Source: Megascapheus bottae
Taxonomy: Eukaryota; Chordata; Mammalia; Rodentia; Geomyidae
NCBI GenBank assembly: GCA_024803745.1
Contig: JANJXV010000151.1
Span: 310,001 to 374,000 of the forward strand
DNA: 64,000 bases
Direction of reading: 5' to 3'
Below, in pieces: positions 28,492 through 43,490 of the stretch. Made by a program: the position numbers and the translations under genes. Under the pieces are notes generated by a model. That model was not told the DNA's origin and did not search any database. It worked only from the letters and a program-made list of their open reading frames with translations. Positions within the stretch are counted from its first letter, which is position 1, and every line of letters starts with the position of its first letter.

Positions 28492-31400
28492 CTCTACACA
28501 CCACATTTTTGACTTCACACACCTCCATTCTGTGATTTCACACACCTCCATTCTGTGACTTCACACACCTTTATTGTTTGACTTCACACACCTCCATTCT
28601 TTGACTTCACACACCTCCATTGCATGACTTCACACACCTCCATTCTATGAGTTCACAAACCTCCATTCTATGAGTTCACACACATCCATTTTGACTTCAC
28701 ACACCTCCATTCTGTGACTTCACACACCTCCATTCTGTGACTTCACACACCTCCATTTTATGACTTCACACACCTACATTCTGTGACTTCACACACCTCC
28801 ATTCTGTTACTTCACACACCTCCATTTTGATTTCACACACTTCCATTCTTTGAATTCACACACCTCCATTCTGTGACTTCACCCACATTAACATTGTTTG
28901 ACTTCACACACCTCTATTTTTGGACTTCACACACCTCCATTCCATGACTTCACACATCTCCATTTTATGAGTTCGCACACCTCTATTTTGACTTCACACT
29001 CCTCCATTCTATGACTTCACACGCCTTCATTCTACTTCAGAAACATCCGTTCTATGACTTCACACACCTCCATTCTATGATTTCACAAACCTCCATTCTG
29101 TGACTTCACACACCTCCATTCTGAGTTCACAAACCTCAATTCTGTGAATTCACACACCTCAATTCTGGCTTCACACACCTCCAAACTATGACTTCACACA
29201 CCTCCATTCTTTGACTTCACACACCTCCATTCTATGACTTCACACACCTCCATTCTATGAATTCACACATCTCCATTCTGTGACTTCACACAACTCCATT
29301 CTATGACTTCCCACACCTCCATTCTGGGACTTCACACACCTCCATTCTGAGTTCACACACCTCCGTTCTGTGAATTAACACACCTTCATTCCGTGACTTC
29401 ACACACCTTCCTTCTATGATTTCACACACCTCCATTCTATGATTTCACACACCTCCATTCTATGACTTCACACACCTATATTCTTTGACTTCGCACACCT
29501 CCATTCTTTGACTTCACACACCTCCATTTTGAGTTCACACACATGCATTCTGTGACTTCACACACCTCCATTTGTGACGTTACACACCACCATTTTGACT
29601 TCACACACCTCCATTCTGTGACTTCACACACCTGCATTCTGTGACCTCACACACTTCCATTTTGACTTCACACACTTCCATTCTGTGACTTAACACACCT
29701 CCATTCTGTGACTTCGCACACCTCCATTGTTTGACTTCACACACCTCCATTCTTTGAATTCACACACCTCCATTCCATGACTTCACACACCTCTACTCTA
29801 TCAGTTCACACACATCCATTCTATGAGTTCACACACCACCATTTTGACTTCATACACCTCTATTCTATGACTTCACACACCTACCTTCTTACGTCAGGAA
29901 CATCCATTTTATGAATTCACCCACCTCCATTCTATGACTTCAAAAACCTCCATTCTATGACTTCACACACCTCCATTTAATGACTTCACACACCTCCATT
30001 CTATGACTTCACACACCTCCATTCTATGACTTCACACACCTCCATTCTATGACTTCACACACCTCCATTCTGTGACTTCACACACCTCCATTCTATGAGT
30101 TCACACACCTACATTGTGACTTCACACACCTCCATTCTATGACTTCACACACCTCCATTCTGACTTCACACACCTCCATTCTGACTTCACAAACATCAAT
30201 TCTGTGACTTCACACACCTCCATTCTTTGACTTCACACAGCTCCATTGTGAGTTCACACACCTCCATTCTGACTTCACAAACATCAATTCTGTGACTTCA
30301 CACACATCCATTCTACAACTTCACACACCTCCATTCTATGACTTCACAAACTTCCATTCTGACTTCAAACACCTCCATTCTGACTTCACAAACATCAATT
30401 CTGTGACTTCACACAACTCCATTCTCTGACTTCACACACCTCCATTCCGTGACTTCACACATCCATTCCATGACTTCACACACCTCCATTCCATGACTTC
30501 ACACACCTCCATTCGATGACTTCACACACCTCCATTCTATGATTTCACACACCTCCCTTGTGACTTCACACACCTCCATTCCATGACTTCACACATCTAC
30601 ATTCTGACTTCACACACCTCCATTCTGTGACTTCACACACCTCCATTCCATGACTTCACACACCTCCATTCTGTGATTTCACACACCTCCATTCTGTGAC
30701 TTCACACACCTTTATTCTTTGACTTCACACAATGCATTCTTTGACTTCACACACCTTTATTCCATGACTTCACACACCTCCATTCTATGAGTTCTCAGAC
30801 CTCCATTCTATGAGTTCACACACCTCCATTTTGACTTCATACACCTCCATTCTATGACTTCACACACATTCATTCTTATTCAGAAACATCCATTCTATGA
30901 CTTCACACACCTCCATTCTATGACTTTACACACCTCCATTCTGTGACTTCACACACCTCCATTCCATGACTTCACACACCTCCATTCTTTGACTTCACAC
31001 ACCTCCATTCTATGAGTTCACACACCTCCATTTGTGACTCTACACACCACATTTTTGACTTCACACACCTCCATTCTGTGCTTTCACACACCTCCATTCT
31101 GTGACTTCACACACCTTTATTTTTTGACTTCACACACCTCCATTCTTTGACTTCACACACCTCCATTGCATGACTTCACCCACCTCCATTCTATGAGTTC
31201 ACAAACCTCCATTCTATGAGTTCACACACATCCATTTTGACTTCACACACCTCCATTCTGTGACTTCACACACCTCCATTCTGTGACTTCACACACCTCC
31301 ATTCTATGACTTCACACACCTCCATTCTGTGACTTCACACACCTCCATTCTTTGAATTCACACACCTCCATTCCATGACTTCACACACCTCTACTCTATC

Positions 31401-32318
31401 AGTTCACACACATCCATTCTATGAGTTCACACACCACCATTTTGAGTTCATACACCTCCATTCTTTGACTTCACACACCTCCATTCTATGACTTCACACC
31501 TCCATTCTGTGATTTCACACACCTCCATTCTGAGTTTACACACCTCCATTCTGTGACTTCACACCCCTCCAATCTGACTTCACACAGCTCCATTCTATTA
31601 CTTCACACACCTCCATACTGTGACTTCACACACCTCCATTCTATGATTTCACTCACCTCCCTTTGACTTCACAAACCTCCATTCTATGACTTCACACAAC
31701 TCCATTCTGACTTCACACACCTCCATTCTGTGACTTCACACATCCATTCCATGACTTCACACACCTCCATTCCATGACTTCACACACCTCCATTCGATGA
31801 CTTCACACACCTCCATTCTATGATTTCACACACCTCCCTTGTGACTTCACACACCTCCATTCTATGACTTCACACATCTACATTCTGACTTCACACACCT
31901 CCATTCTGTGACTTCACACACCTCCATTCCATGACTTCACACACCTCCATTCTGTGATTTCACACACCTCCATTCTGTGACTTCACACACCTTTATTCTT
32001 TGACTTCACACAATGCATTCTTTGACTTCACACACCTTTATTCCATGACTTCACACACCTCCATTCTATGAGTTCTCAGACCTCCATTCTATGAGTTCAC
32101 ACACCTCCATTTTGACTTCATACACCTCCATTCTATGACTTCCCACACATTCATTCTTATTCAGAAACATCCATTCTATGACTTCACACACCTCCATTCT
32201 ATGACTTTACACACCTCCATTCTGTGACTTCACACACCTCCATTCCATGACTTCACACACCTCCATTCTTTGACTTCACACACCTCCGTTCTATGAGTTC
32301 ACACCCCTCCATTTTTGA
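28492..32318. repeat. Module F, compound HOR unit 1 (3,827 bp)
   Basis: Bounded by CTCTACACACCACA landmarks at 28,492 and 32,319, with an internal one at 31,038 (steps of 2,546 and 1,281 bp). The long step holds the M-like block (CCACATTAAC at 28,883), a C-like stretch (TGACGT at 29,575, CTCTATCAGTTCAC, TTCAGGAACATCC) and TTCACAAACATC monomers. The short step holds a second CTCTATCAG monomer near 31,395, TTCACACCTCC at 31,493 and CTCCCTTTGAC. The landmark at 31,038 is followed by TGTGCTTTCAC, those at 28,492 and 32,319 by TGTGATTTCAC, which separates the two steps. Confidence 0.82.
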
Positions 32319-35300
32319 CTCTACACACCACATTTTTGACTTCACACACCTCCATTCTGTGATTTCACACACCTCCATTCTGTGACTTCACACACCTTTA
32401 TTGTTTGACTTCACACACCTCCATTCTTTGACTTCACACACCTCCATTGCATGACTTCACACACCTCCATTCTATGAGTTCACAAACCTCCATTCTATGA
32501 GTTCACACACATCCATTTTGACTTCACACACCTCCATTCTGTGACTTCACACACCTCCATTCTGTGACTTCACACACCTCCATTTTGACTTCACACACTT
32601 CCATTCTTTGAATTCACACACCTCCATTCTGTGACTTCACCCATATTAACATTGTTTGACTTCACACACCTCTATTTTTGGACTTCACACACCTCCATTC
32701 CATGACTTCACACATCTCCATTTTATGAGTTCGCACACCTCTATTTTGACTTCACACTCCTCCATTCTATGACTTCACACGCCTTCATTCTACTTCAGAA
32801 ACATCCGTTCTATGACTTCACACACCTCCATTCTATGATTTCACAAACCTCCATTCTGTGACTTCACACACCTCCATTCTGAGTTCACAAACCTCAATTC
32901 TGTGAATTCACACACCTCAATTCTGGCTTCACACACCTCCAAACTATGACTTCACACACCTCCATTCTTTGACTTCACACACCTCCATTCTATGACTTCA
33001 CACACCTCCATTCTATGAATTCACACATCTCCATTCTGTGACTTCACACAACTCCATTCTATGACTTCCCACACCTCCATTCTGGGACTTCACACACCTC
33101 CATTCTGAGTTCACACACCTCCGTTCTGTGAATTAACACACCTTCATTCCGTGACTTCACACACCTTCCTTCTATGATTTCACACACCTCCATTCTATGA
33201 CTTCACACACCTCCATTCTATGACTTCACACACCTATATTCTTTGACTTCGCACACCTCCATTCTTTGACTTCACACACCTCCATTTTGAGTTCACACAC
33301 ATGCATTCTGTGACTTCACACACCTCCATTTGTGACGTTACACACCACCATTTTGACTTCACACACCTCCATTCTGTGACTTCACACACCTGCATTCTGT
33401 GACTTCACACACTTCCATTTTGACTTCACACACTTCCATTCTGTGACTTAACACACCTCCATTCTGTGACTTCGCACACCTCCATTGTTTGACTTCACAC
33501 ACCTCCATTCTTTGAATTCACACACCTCCATTCCATGACTTCACACACCTCTACTCTATCAGTTCACACACATCCATTCTATGAGTTCACACACCACCAT
33601 TTTGACTTCATACACCTCTATTCTATGACTTCACACACCTACCTTCTTACGTCAGGAACATCCATTTTATGAATTCACCCACCTCCACTCTATGACTTCA
33701 AAAACCTCCATTCTATGACTTCACACACCTCCATTCTATGACTTCACACACCTCCATTCTATGACTTCACACACCTCCATTCTATGACTTCACACACCTC
33801 CATTCTATGACTTCACACACCTCCATTCTGTGACTTCACACACCTCCATTCTATGAGTTCACACACCTGCATTGTGACTTCACACACCTCCATTCTATGA
33901 CTTCACACACCTCCATTCTGACTTCACACACCTCCATTCTGACTTCACAAACATCAATTCTGTGACTTCACACACCTCCATTCTTTGACTTCACACAGCT
34001 CCATTGTGAGTTCACACACCTCCATTCCGACTTCACAAACATCAATTCTGTGACTTCACACACATCCATTCTACAACTTCACACACCTCCATTCTATGAC
34101 TTCACAAACTTCCATTCTGACTTCAAACACCTCCATTCTGACTTCACAAACATCAATTCTGTGACTTCACACAACTCCATTCTCTGACTTCACACACCTC
34201 CATTCTGTGACTTCACACATCCATTCCATGACTTCACACACCTCCATTCCATGACTTCACACACCTCCATTCGATGACTTCACACACCTCCATTCTATGA
34301 TTTCACACACCTCCCTTGTGACTTCACACACCTCCATTCTATGATTTCACACACCTCCCTTGTGACTTCACACACCTCCATTCTATGACTTCACACATCT
34401 ACATTCTGACTTCACACACCTCCATTCTGTGACTTCACACACCTCCATTCCATGACTTCACACACCTCCATTCTGTGATTTCACACACCTCCATTCTGTG
34501 ACTTCACACACCTTTATTCTTTGACTTCACACAATGCATTCTTTGACTTCACACACCTTTATTCCATGACTTCACACACCTCCATTCTATGAGTTCTCAG
34601 ACCTCCATTCTATGAGTTCACACACCTCCATTTTGACTTCATACACCTCCATTCTATGACTTCACACACATTCATTCTTATTCAGAAACATCCATTCTAT
34701 GACTTCACACACCTCCATTCTATGACTTTACACACCTCCATTCTGTGACTTCACACACTTCCATTCCATGACTTCACACACCTCCATTCTTTGACTTCAC
34801 ACACCTCCATTCTATGAGTTCACACACCTCCATTTGTGACTCTACACACCACATTTTTGACTTCACACACCTCCATTCTGTGCTTTCACACACCTCCATT
34901 CTGTGACTTCACACACCTTTATTTTTTGACTTCACACACCTCCATTCTTTGACTTCACACACCTCCATGGCATGACTTCACCCACCTCCATTCTATGAGT
35001 TCACAAACCTCCATTCTATGAGTTCACACACATCCATTTTGACTTCACACACCTCCATTCTGTGACTTCACACACCTCCATTCTGTGACTTCACACACCT
35101 CCATTCTATGACTTCACACACCTCCATTCTGTGACTTCACACACCTCCATTCTTTGAATTCACACACCTCCATTCCATGACTTCACACACCTCTACTCTA
35201 TCAGTTCACACACATCCATTCTATGAGTTCACACACCACCATTTTGAGTTCATACACCTCCATTCTTTGACTTCACACACCTCCATTCTATGACTTCACA

Positions 35301-36120
35301 CCTCCATTCTGTGATTTCACACACCTCCATTCTGAGTTTACACACCTCCATTCTGTGACTTCACACACCTCCAATCTGACTTCACACAGCTCCATTCTAT
35401 TACTTCACACACCTCCATACTGTGACTTCACACACCTCCATTCTATGATTTCACTCACCTCCCTTTGACTTCACAAACCTCCATTCTATGACTTCACACA
35501 ACTCCATTCTGACTTCACACACCTCCATTCTGTGACTTCACACATCCATTCCATGACTTCACACACCTCCATTCCATGACTTCACACACCTCCATTCGAT
35601 GACTTCACACACCTCCATTCTATGATTTCACTCACCTCCCTTGTGACTTCACACACCTCCATTCTATGACTTCACACATCTACATTCTGACTTCACACAC
35701 CTCCATTCTGTGACTTCACACACCTCCATTCCATGACTTCACACACCTCCATTCTGTGATTTCACACACCTCCATTCTGTGACTTCACACACCTTTATTC
35801 TTTGACTTCACACAATGCATTCTTTGACTTCACACACCTTTATTCCATGACTTCACACACCTCCATTCTATGAGTTCTCAGACCTCCATTCTATGAGTTC
35901 ACACACCTCCATTTTGACTTCATACACCTCCATTCTATGACTTCCCACACATTCATTCTTATTCAGAAACATCCATTCTATGACTTCACACACCTCCATT
36001 CTATGACTTTACACACCTCCATTCTGTGACTTCACACACCTCCATTCCATGACTTCACACACCTCCATTCTTTGACTTCACACACCTCCGTTCTATGAGT
36101 TCACACCCCTCCATTTTTGA
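32319..36120. repeat. Module F, compound HOR unit 2 (3,802 bp)
   Basis: Landmarks at 32,319, 34,840 and 36,121 give steps of 2,521 and 1,281 bp. The M-like block (CCATATTAAC at 32,641) is 322 bp after the landmark instead of 391: three monomers (69 bp, including the CTGTTAC one) are missing near 32,580. A 44-bp, two-monomer duplication containing CTCCCTTGTGAC at 34,291-34,334 partly compensates. A unique CCATGG at 34,965 is a point variant of CCATTG. Confidence 0.82.
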
Positions 36121-39100
36121 CTCTACACACCACATTTTTGACTTCACACACCTCCATTCTGTGATTTCACACACCTCCATTCTGTGACTTCACACACCTT
36201 TATTGTTTGACTTCACACACCTCCATTCTTTGACTTCACACACCTCCATTGCATGACTTCACACACCTCCATTCTATGAGTTCACAAACCTCCATTCTAT
36301 GAGTTCACACACATCCATTTTGACTTCACACACCTCCATTCTGTGACTTCACACACCTCCATTCTGTGACTTCACACACCTCCATTCTATGACTTCACAC
36401 ACCTACATTCTGTGACTTCACACACCTCCATTCTGTTACTTCACACACCTCCATTTTGACTTCACACACTTCCATTCTTTGAATTCACACACCTCCATTC
36501 TGTGACTTCACCCACATTAACATTGTTTGACTTCACACACCTCTATTTTTGGACTTCACACACCTCCATTCCATGACTTCACACATCTCCATTTTATGAG
36601 TTCGCACACCTCTATTTTGACTTCACACTCCTCCATTCTATGACTTCACACGCCTTCATTCTACTTCAGAAACATCCGTTCTATGACTTCACACACCTCC
36701 ATTCTATGATTTCACAAACCTCCATTCTGTGACTTCACACACCTCCATTCTGAGTTCACAAACTTCAATTCTGTGACTTCACACACCTCAATTCTGGCTT
36801 CACACACCTCCAAACTATGACTTCACACACCTCCATTCTTTGACTTCACACACCTCCATTCTATGACTTCACACACCTCCATTCTATGAATTCACACATC
36901 TCCATTCTGTGACTTCACACAACTCCATTCTATGACTTCCCACACCTCCATTCTGGGACTTCACACACCTCCATTCTGAGTTCACACACCTCCGTTCTGT
37001 GAATTAACACACCTTCATTCCGTGACTTCACACACCTTCCTTCTATGATTTCACACACCTCCATTCTATGACTTCACACACCTCCATTCTATGACTTCAC
37101 ACACCTATATTCTTTGACTTCGCACACCTCCATTCTTTGACTTCACACACCTCCATTTTGAGTTCACACACATGCATTCTGTGACTTCACACACCTCCAT
37201 TTGTGACGTTACACACCACCATTTTGACTTCACACACCTCCATTCTGTGACTTCACACACCTGCATTCTGTGACTTCACACACTTCCATTTTGACTTCAC
37301 ACACTTCCATTCTGTGACTTAACACACCTCCATTCTGTGACTTCGCACACCTCCATTGTTTGACTTCACACACCTCCATTCTTTGAATTCACACACCTCC
37401 ATTCCATGACTTCACACACCTCTACTCTATCAGTTCACACACATCCATTCTATGAGTTCACACACCACCATTTTGACTTCATACACCTCTATTCTATGAC
37501 TTCACACACCTACCTTCTTACGTCAGGAACATCCATTTTATGAATTCACCCACCTCCATTCTATGACTTCAAAAACCTCCATTCTATGACTTCACACACC
37601 TCCATTCTATGACTTCACACACCTCCATTCTATGACTTCACACACCTCCATTCTATGACTTCACACACCTCCATTCTATGACTTCACACACCTCCATTCT
37701 GTGACTTCACACACCTCCATTCTATGAGTTCACACACCTGCATTGTGACTTCACACACCTCCATTTTATGACTTCACACACCTCCATTCTGACTTCACAC
37801 ACCTCCATTCTGACTTCACAAACATCAATTCTGTGACTTCACACACCTCCATTCTTTGACTTCACACAGCTCCATTGTGAGTTCACACACCTCCATTCTG
37901 ACTTCACAAACATCAATTCTGTGACTTCACACACATCCATTCTACAACTTCACACACCTCCATTCTATGACTTCACAAACTTCCATTCTGACTTCAAACA
38001 CCTCCATTCTGACTTCACAAACATCAATTCTGTGACTTCACACAACTCCATTCTCTGACTTCACACACCTCCATTCTGTGACTTCACACATCCATTCCAT
38101 GACTTCACACACCTCCATTCCATGACTTCACACACCTCCATTCGATGACTTCACACACCTCCATTCTATGATTTCACACACCTCCCTTGTGACTTCACAC
38201 ACCTCCATTCTATGACTTCACACATCTACATTCTGACTTCACACACCTCCATTCTGTGACTTCACACACCTCCATTCCATGACTTCACACACCTCCATTC
38301 TGTGATTTCACACACCTCCATTCTGTGACTTCACACACCTTTATTCTTTGACTTCACACAATGCATTCTTTGACTTCACACACCTTTATTCCATGACTTC
38401 ACACACCTCCATTCTATGAGTTCTCAGACCTCCATTCTATGAGTTCACACACCTCCATTTTGACTTCATAGACCTCCATTCTATGACTTCACACACATTC
38501 ATTCTTATTCAGAAACATCCATTCTATGACTTCACACACCTCCATTCTATGACTTTACACACCTCCATTCTGTGACTTCACACACCTCCATTCCATGACT
38601 TCACACACCTCCATTCTTTGACTTCACACACCTCCATTCTATGAGTTCACACACCTCCATTTGTGACTCTACACACCACATTTTTGACTTCACACACCTC
38701 CATTCTGTGCTTTCACACACCTCCATTCTGTGACTTCACACACCTTTATTGTTTGACTTCACACACCTCCATTCTTTGACTTCACACACCTCCATTGCAT
38801 GACTTCACCCACCTCCATTCTATGAGTTCACAAACCTCCATTCTATGAGTTCACACACATCCATTTTGACTTCACACACCTCCATTCTGTGACTTCACAC
38901 ACCTCCATTCTGTGACTTCACACACCTCCATTCTATGACTTCACACACCTACATTCTGTGACTTCACACACCTCCATTCTGTTACTTCACACACCTCCAT
39001 TTTGACTTCACACACTTCCATTCTTTGAATTCACACACCTCCATTCTGTGACTTCACCCACATTAACATTGACTTCACACACCTCTATTTTTGGACTTCA

Positions 39101-40030
39101 CACACCTCCATTCCATGACTTCACACATCTCCATTTTATGAGTTCGCACACCTCTATTTTGACTTCACACTCCTCCATTCTATGACTTCACACGCCTTCA
39201 TTCTACTTCAGAAACATCCGTTCTATGACTTCACACACCTCCATTCTATGATTTCACAAACCTCCATTCTGTGACTTCACACACCTCCATTCTGAGTTCA
39301 CAAACCTCAATTCTGTGAATTCACACACCTCAATTCTGGCTTCACACACCTCCAAACTATGACTTCACACACCTCCATGCTTTGACTTCACACACCTCCA
39401 TTCTATAACTTCACACACCTCCATTCTATGAATTCACACATCTCCATTCTGTGACTTCACACAACTCCATTCTATGACTTCCCACACCTCCATTCTGGGA
39501 CTTCACACACCTCCATTCTGAGTTCACACACCTCCGTTCTGTGAATTAACACACCTTCATTCCGTGACTTCACACACCTTCCTTCTATGATTTCACACAC
39601 CTCCATTCTATGACTTCACACACCTCCATTCTATGACTTCACACACCTATATTCTTTGACTTCGCACACCTCCATTCTTTGACTTCACACACCTCCATTT
39701 TGAGTTCACACACATGCATTCTGTGACTTCACACACCTCCATTTCTGACGTTACACACCACCATTTTGACTTCACACACCTCCATTCTGTGACTTCACAC
39801 ACCTGCATTCTGTGACTTCACACACTTCCATTTTGACTTCACACACTTCCATTCTGTGACTTAACACACCTCCATTCTGTGACTTCGCACACCTCCATTG
39901 TTTGACTTCACACACCTCCATTCTTTGAATTCACACACCTCCATTCCATGACTTCACACACCTCTACTCTATCAGTTCACACACATCCATTCTATGAGTT
40001 CACACACCACCATTTTGACTTCATACACCT
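36121..40030. repeat. Module F, last unit, broken at its end
   Basis: Landmarks at 36,121 and 38,667 give a step of 2,546 bp. CCACATTAAC occurs at 36,512 and 39,058. After 38,667 the expected 1,281-bp short step is replaced by another M-like block; within it TTTG is lost (ACATTGACTTCAC at about 39,063). CTCTATCAGTTCAC appears near 39,970, and the F order ends near 40,030, where TATTCTATGAC runs into consensus monomers. The boundary is approximate. Confidence 0.78.
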
Positions 40031-41094
40031 CTATTCTATGACTTCACACACCTCCATTCTATGACTTCACACACCTCCATTCTATGACTTCACAAACCTC
40101 CATTCTGTGACTTCACACACCTCAATTCTGTGACTTCACACACCTCCATTATGAATTCACACACCTCCATTCCATGACTTCACACACCTCTACTCTATCA
40201 GTTCACACACATCCATTCTATGAGTTCACACACCACCATTTTGACTTCACACACCTCCATTCTATGACTTCACAAACTTCCATTCTGACTTCAAACACCT
40301 CCATTCTGACTTCACAAACATCAATTCTGTGACTTCACACAACTCCATTCTCTGACTTCACACACCTCCATTCTATGACTTCACACACCTCCATTCTATG
40401 ACTTCACAAACTTCCATTCTTTGACTTCACACACCTCCATTCTTTGACTTCACACATCTCCATTGTGAGTTTGCACACCTTCATTCTATGACTTCACACA
40501 CCTCCATTCTGACTGCACACAGCTCCATTCTATGACTTCACACACCTCCATTCTGTGCCTTCACACATCTCCATTCTAGGACTTAACACACCTTCAATCT
40601 TACTTCACAAACATCCATTCTATGACTTCACACACCTCCATTCTATGACTTCACACACCTCCATTCTATGACTTCACAAACCTCCATTCTGTGACTTCAC
40701 ACACCTCAATTCTGTGAGTTCACACACCTATATTTTGACCTCACACACCTCCATTCTATGACTTTACACACCTCCATTCTATGACTTCACACACCTCCAT
40801 TCTGAGTTCACAAACCTCCATTCTGTGACTTTACGCGCCTCCATTCTGTGACTACACACACCTCCGTTCTGACTTCACACACCTCCATTCTATGACTTCA
40901 CACACCTGCATTCTGTGACTTCACACACCTACATTCTGTGACTACACACATCTCCATTCTGTGACTTCACACACCTCCATTCTATGACTTCACACACCTC
41001 CATTCTGTGACTTCACACTCCTCCATTCTGTGACTTCACACACCTCAATTTTGACTTCACACACTTCCATTCTTTGACTTCACACACCTCCATT
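40031..41094. repeat. Junction zone with F and C fragments
   Basis: A short run of D-like monomers (TCAATTCTGTGAC, ATTATGAATTCAC at about 40,145) is followed by a second CTCTATCAGTTCAC fragment (about 40,195), then F-like TTCAAACACC and TTCACAAACATC monomers, and from about 40,440 the end of module C (TTTGCACACC, GACTGCACACAGC at 40,511, TTTACGCGCC). It stops at TCAATTTTGAC before the NcoI landmark, which is absent, and jumps into D at 41,095. Several joins lie within about 1 kb. Confidence 0.72.
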
Positions 41095-43490
41095 CTATTT
41101 CAGAAACATCCATTCTATCACTTCACACACCTCCACTGTATGACTTTACAAACCTCCATTCTGTGACTTCACACACCTCCATTCTGAGTTCACACACCTC
41201 AATTCTGTGACATCACACACCTCAATTCTGGCTTCACACACCTCCATTCTATGACTTCACACAATTCCTTTCTATGACTTCACACACCTCCATTCTTTGA
41301 CTTCACACACCTCCATTGTGATTTCACACACCTCCATTCTATGACTTCACACACCTCCATTATGACTTCACATAGCTCCATTCTATGACTTCACACACCT
41401 GCATTCTGTGCCTTCACACACCTCCATTCTATGACTTAACACACCTTCATTCTTACTTCACAAACATCCATTCTATGATCACACACCTCCATTCTCTTCT
41501 ATGACTTCACACAACTCATTCTGACTTCACACACCTCCATTCCATGACTTCACACACCTCCATTGTTTGACTTCATGCACCTCCATTCTATGAGTTCACA
41601 CACCTCCATTCTGTGACTTCACACACCTTTATTTTTTGACTTCACACACCTCCATTCTTTGACTTCACACACCTCCATTCCATGACTTCACACACCTCCA
41701 TTCTATGCTTCACACACCTCCATTCTATGAGTTCACACACCTCCATTTTGACTTCACACACCTCCATTCTTTGACTTCATACACCTTCATTCTCACTTCA
41801 GAAACATCCATTCTATGACTTCACGCACCTACATTCTATGACTTCACAAACCTCCGTTCTGTGACCACACACCTCCATTCTGAGTTCCCACACCTCCATT
41901 CTGTGACTTCACCCACCTCCATCCTGACTTCACACACCTCCATTCTGACTTCACAAACCTCAATTCTTTGACTTCACACACCTCCATTCTATGATTTCAC
42001 ACACTTCCATTCTATTAATTCACACACCTCCATTCCATGACTTCACACACCTCCATTCTATGAGTTCACACACCTCCATTCTATGAGTTCACACACCTCC
42101 ATTTTGACTTCACACACCTCCATTCTTTGACTTCATACACCTTCATTCTCACTTCAGAAACATCCATTCTATGACTTCACGCACCAACATTCTATGACTT
42201 CACAAACCTCCGTTCTGTGACCACACACCTCCATTCTGAGTTCCCACACCTCCATTCTGTGACTTCACCCACTTCCATCCTGACTTCACACAGCTCCATT
42301 CAGAATTCACAAACCTCAATTCTTTGACTTCACACACCTTCATTCTATGATTTCTCACACCTCCATTCTATTAATTCACACACCACCATTCTGTTACTTC
42401 ACACAACTCCATTCTATGACTTCCCTCACCTCCATTGTGTGACTTCACACACCTCCATTCTGAGTTCACAAACCTCCATTCGGTGACTTAACGCACCTCC
42501 ATTCTGTGACTTCACACACCTCCGTTCTGACTTCACACACCTCCATTCTATGACTTCACACACCTCCATTCTGTGACTTCACACGCCTCAATTCTGTGAC
42601 TTCACACACTTCCATTATGACTTCACACACCTCCATTCTATGACTTCACACACCTCCATTCTATGACTTCACCCACCTAGATTCTGTGACTTCACACACC
42701 TCCGTTCTGAGTTCACACACCTCAATTCTGTGACTTCACACACTTCCATTCTGACTTCACCAAGCTCCATTCAATGACTTCACACACCTCCATTCTGTGA
42801 CTTCGCACACCTCCAATCTGACTTCACACATCTCCACTCTATGCCTTCCCACACCTCCATTCTATGATTTCACACACCTCCATTCTATGACTTCACACAC
42901 CTCCATTCTGTGATTTCACACACCTCCATTCTGAGTTCAAACACCTCCGTTCTGTGACTTAACACAACTCGATTCTGTGACTTCAAACACCACCATTCTG
43001 AGTTCACACACCTCCATTCTGTGACTTCACACACCTCCATTCTGACTTCAAACAGCTCCATTCTATGACTTCACATACCTCCATTCTGTGCCTACACACA
43101 CCTCCATTCTATGACTTAACACACCTTCATTCCTTCTTCACAAACATCCATTCTATGACTTCACACACCTCCATTCTATGACTTCACACACCTCCATTCT
43201 ATGACTTCACAAACCTCCATTCTGTGACTTCACACACCTCAATTCTGTGACTTCACACACCTCCATTATGAATTCACACACCTCCATTCTATGACTTCAC
43301 ACACCTCCATTCTATGACTTCACACACCTTCATTCTGTGACTTCACACACCTCCATTCTGAGTTCACACACCTCCATTCTGTGACTTCACACAACTCCAA
43401 TCTGACTTCACACAGCTCCATTCTATGACTTCACAAACCTCCATTCTGTGACTTCACACACCTCCATTCTATGACTTCACACACCTCCAT
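41095..43490. repeat. Module D, copy 2
   Basis: D starts with CTATTTCAGAAACATCC at 41,095 and lacks its first ~190 bp (no NcoI landmark, no TTTTTGGAC). CATTGTGATTTCAC is at 41,314 and GACCAC landmarks at 41,863 and 42,219, a 356-bp internal tandem repeat. The whole block recurs at 57,030 at an offset of 15,935-15,936 bp. At about 43,490 the order breaks (CATTTTAAC) and leads into E through TTCATACACCTTCAGTCTC. Confidence 0.83.
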
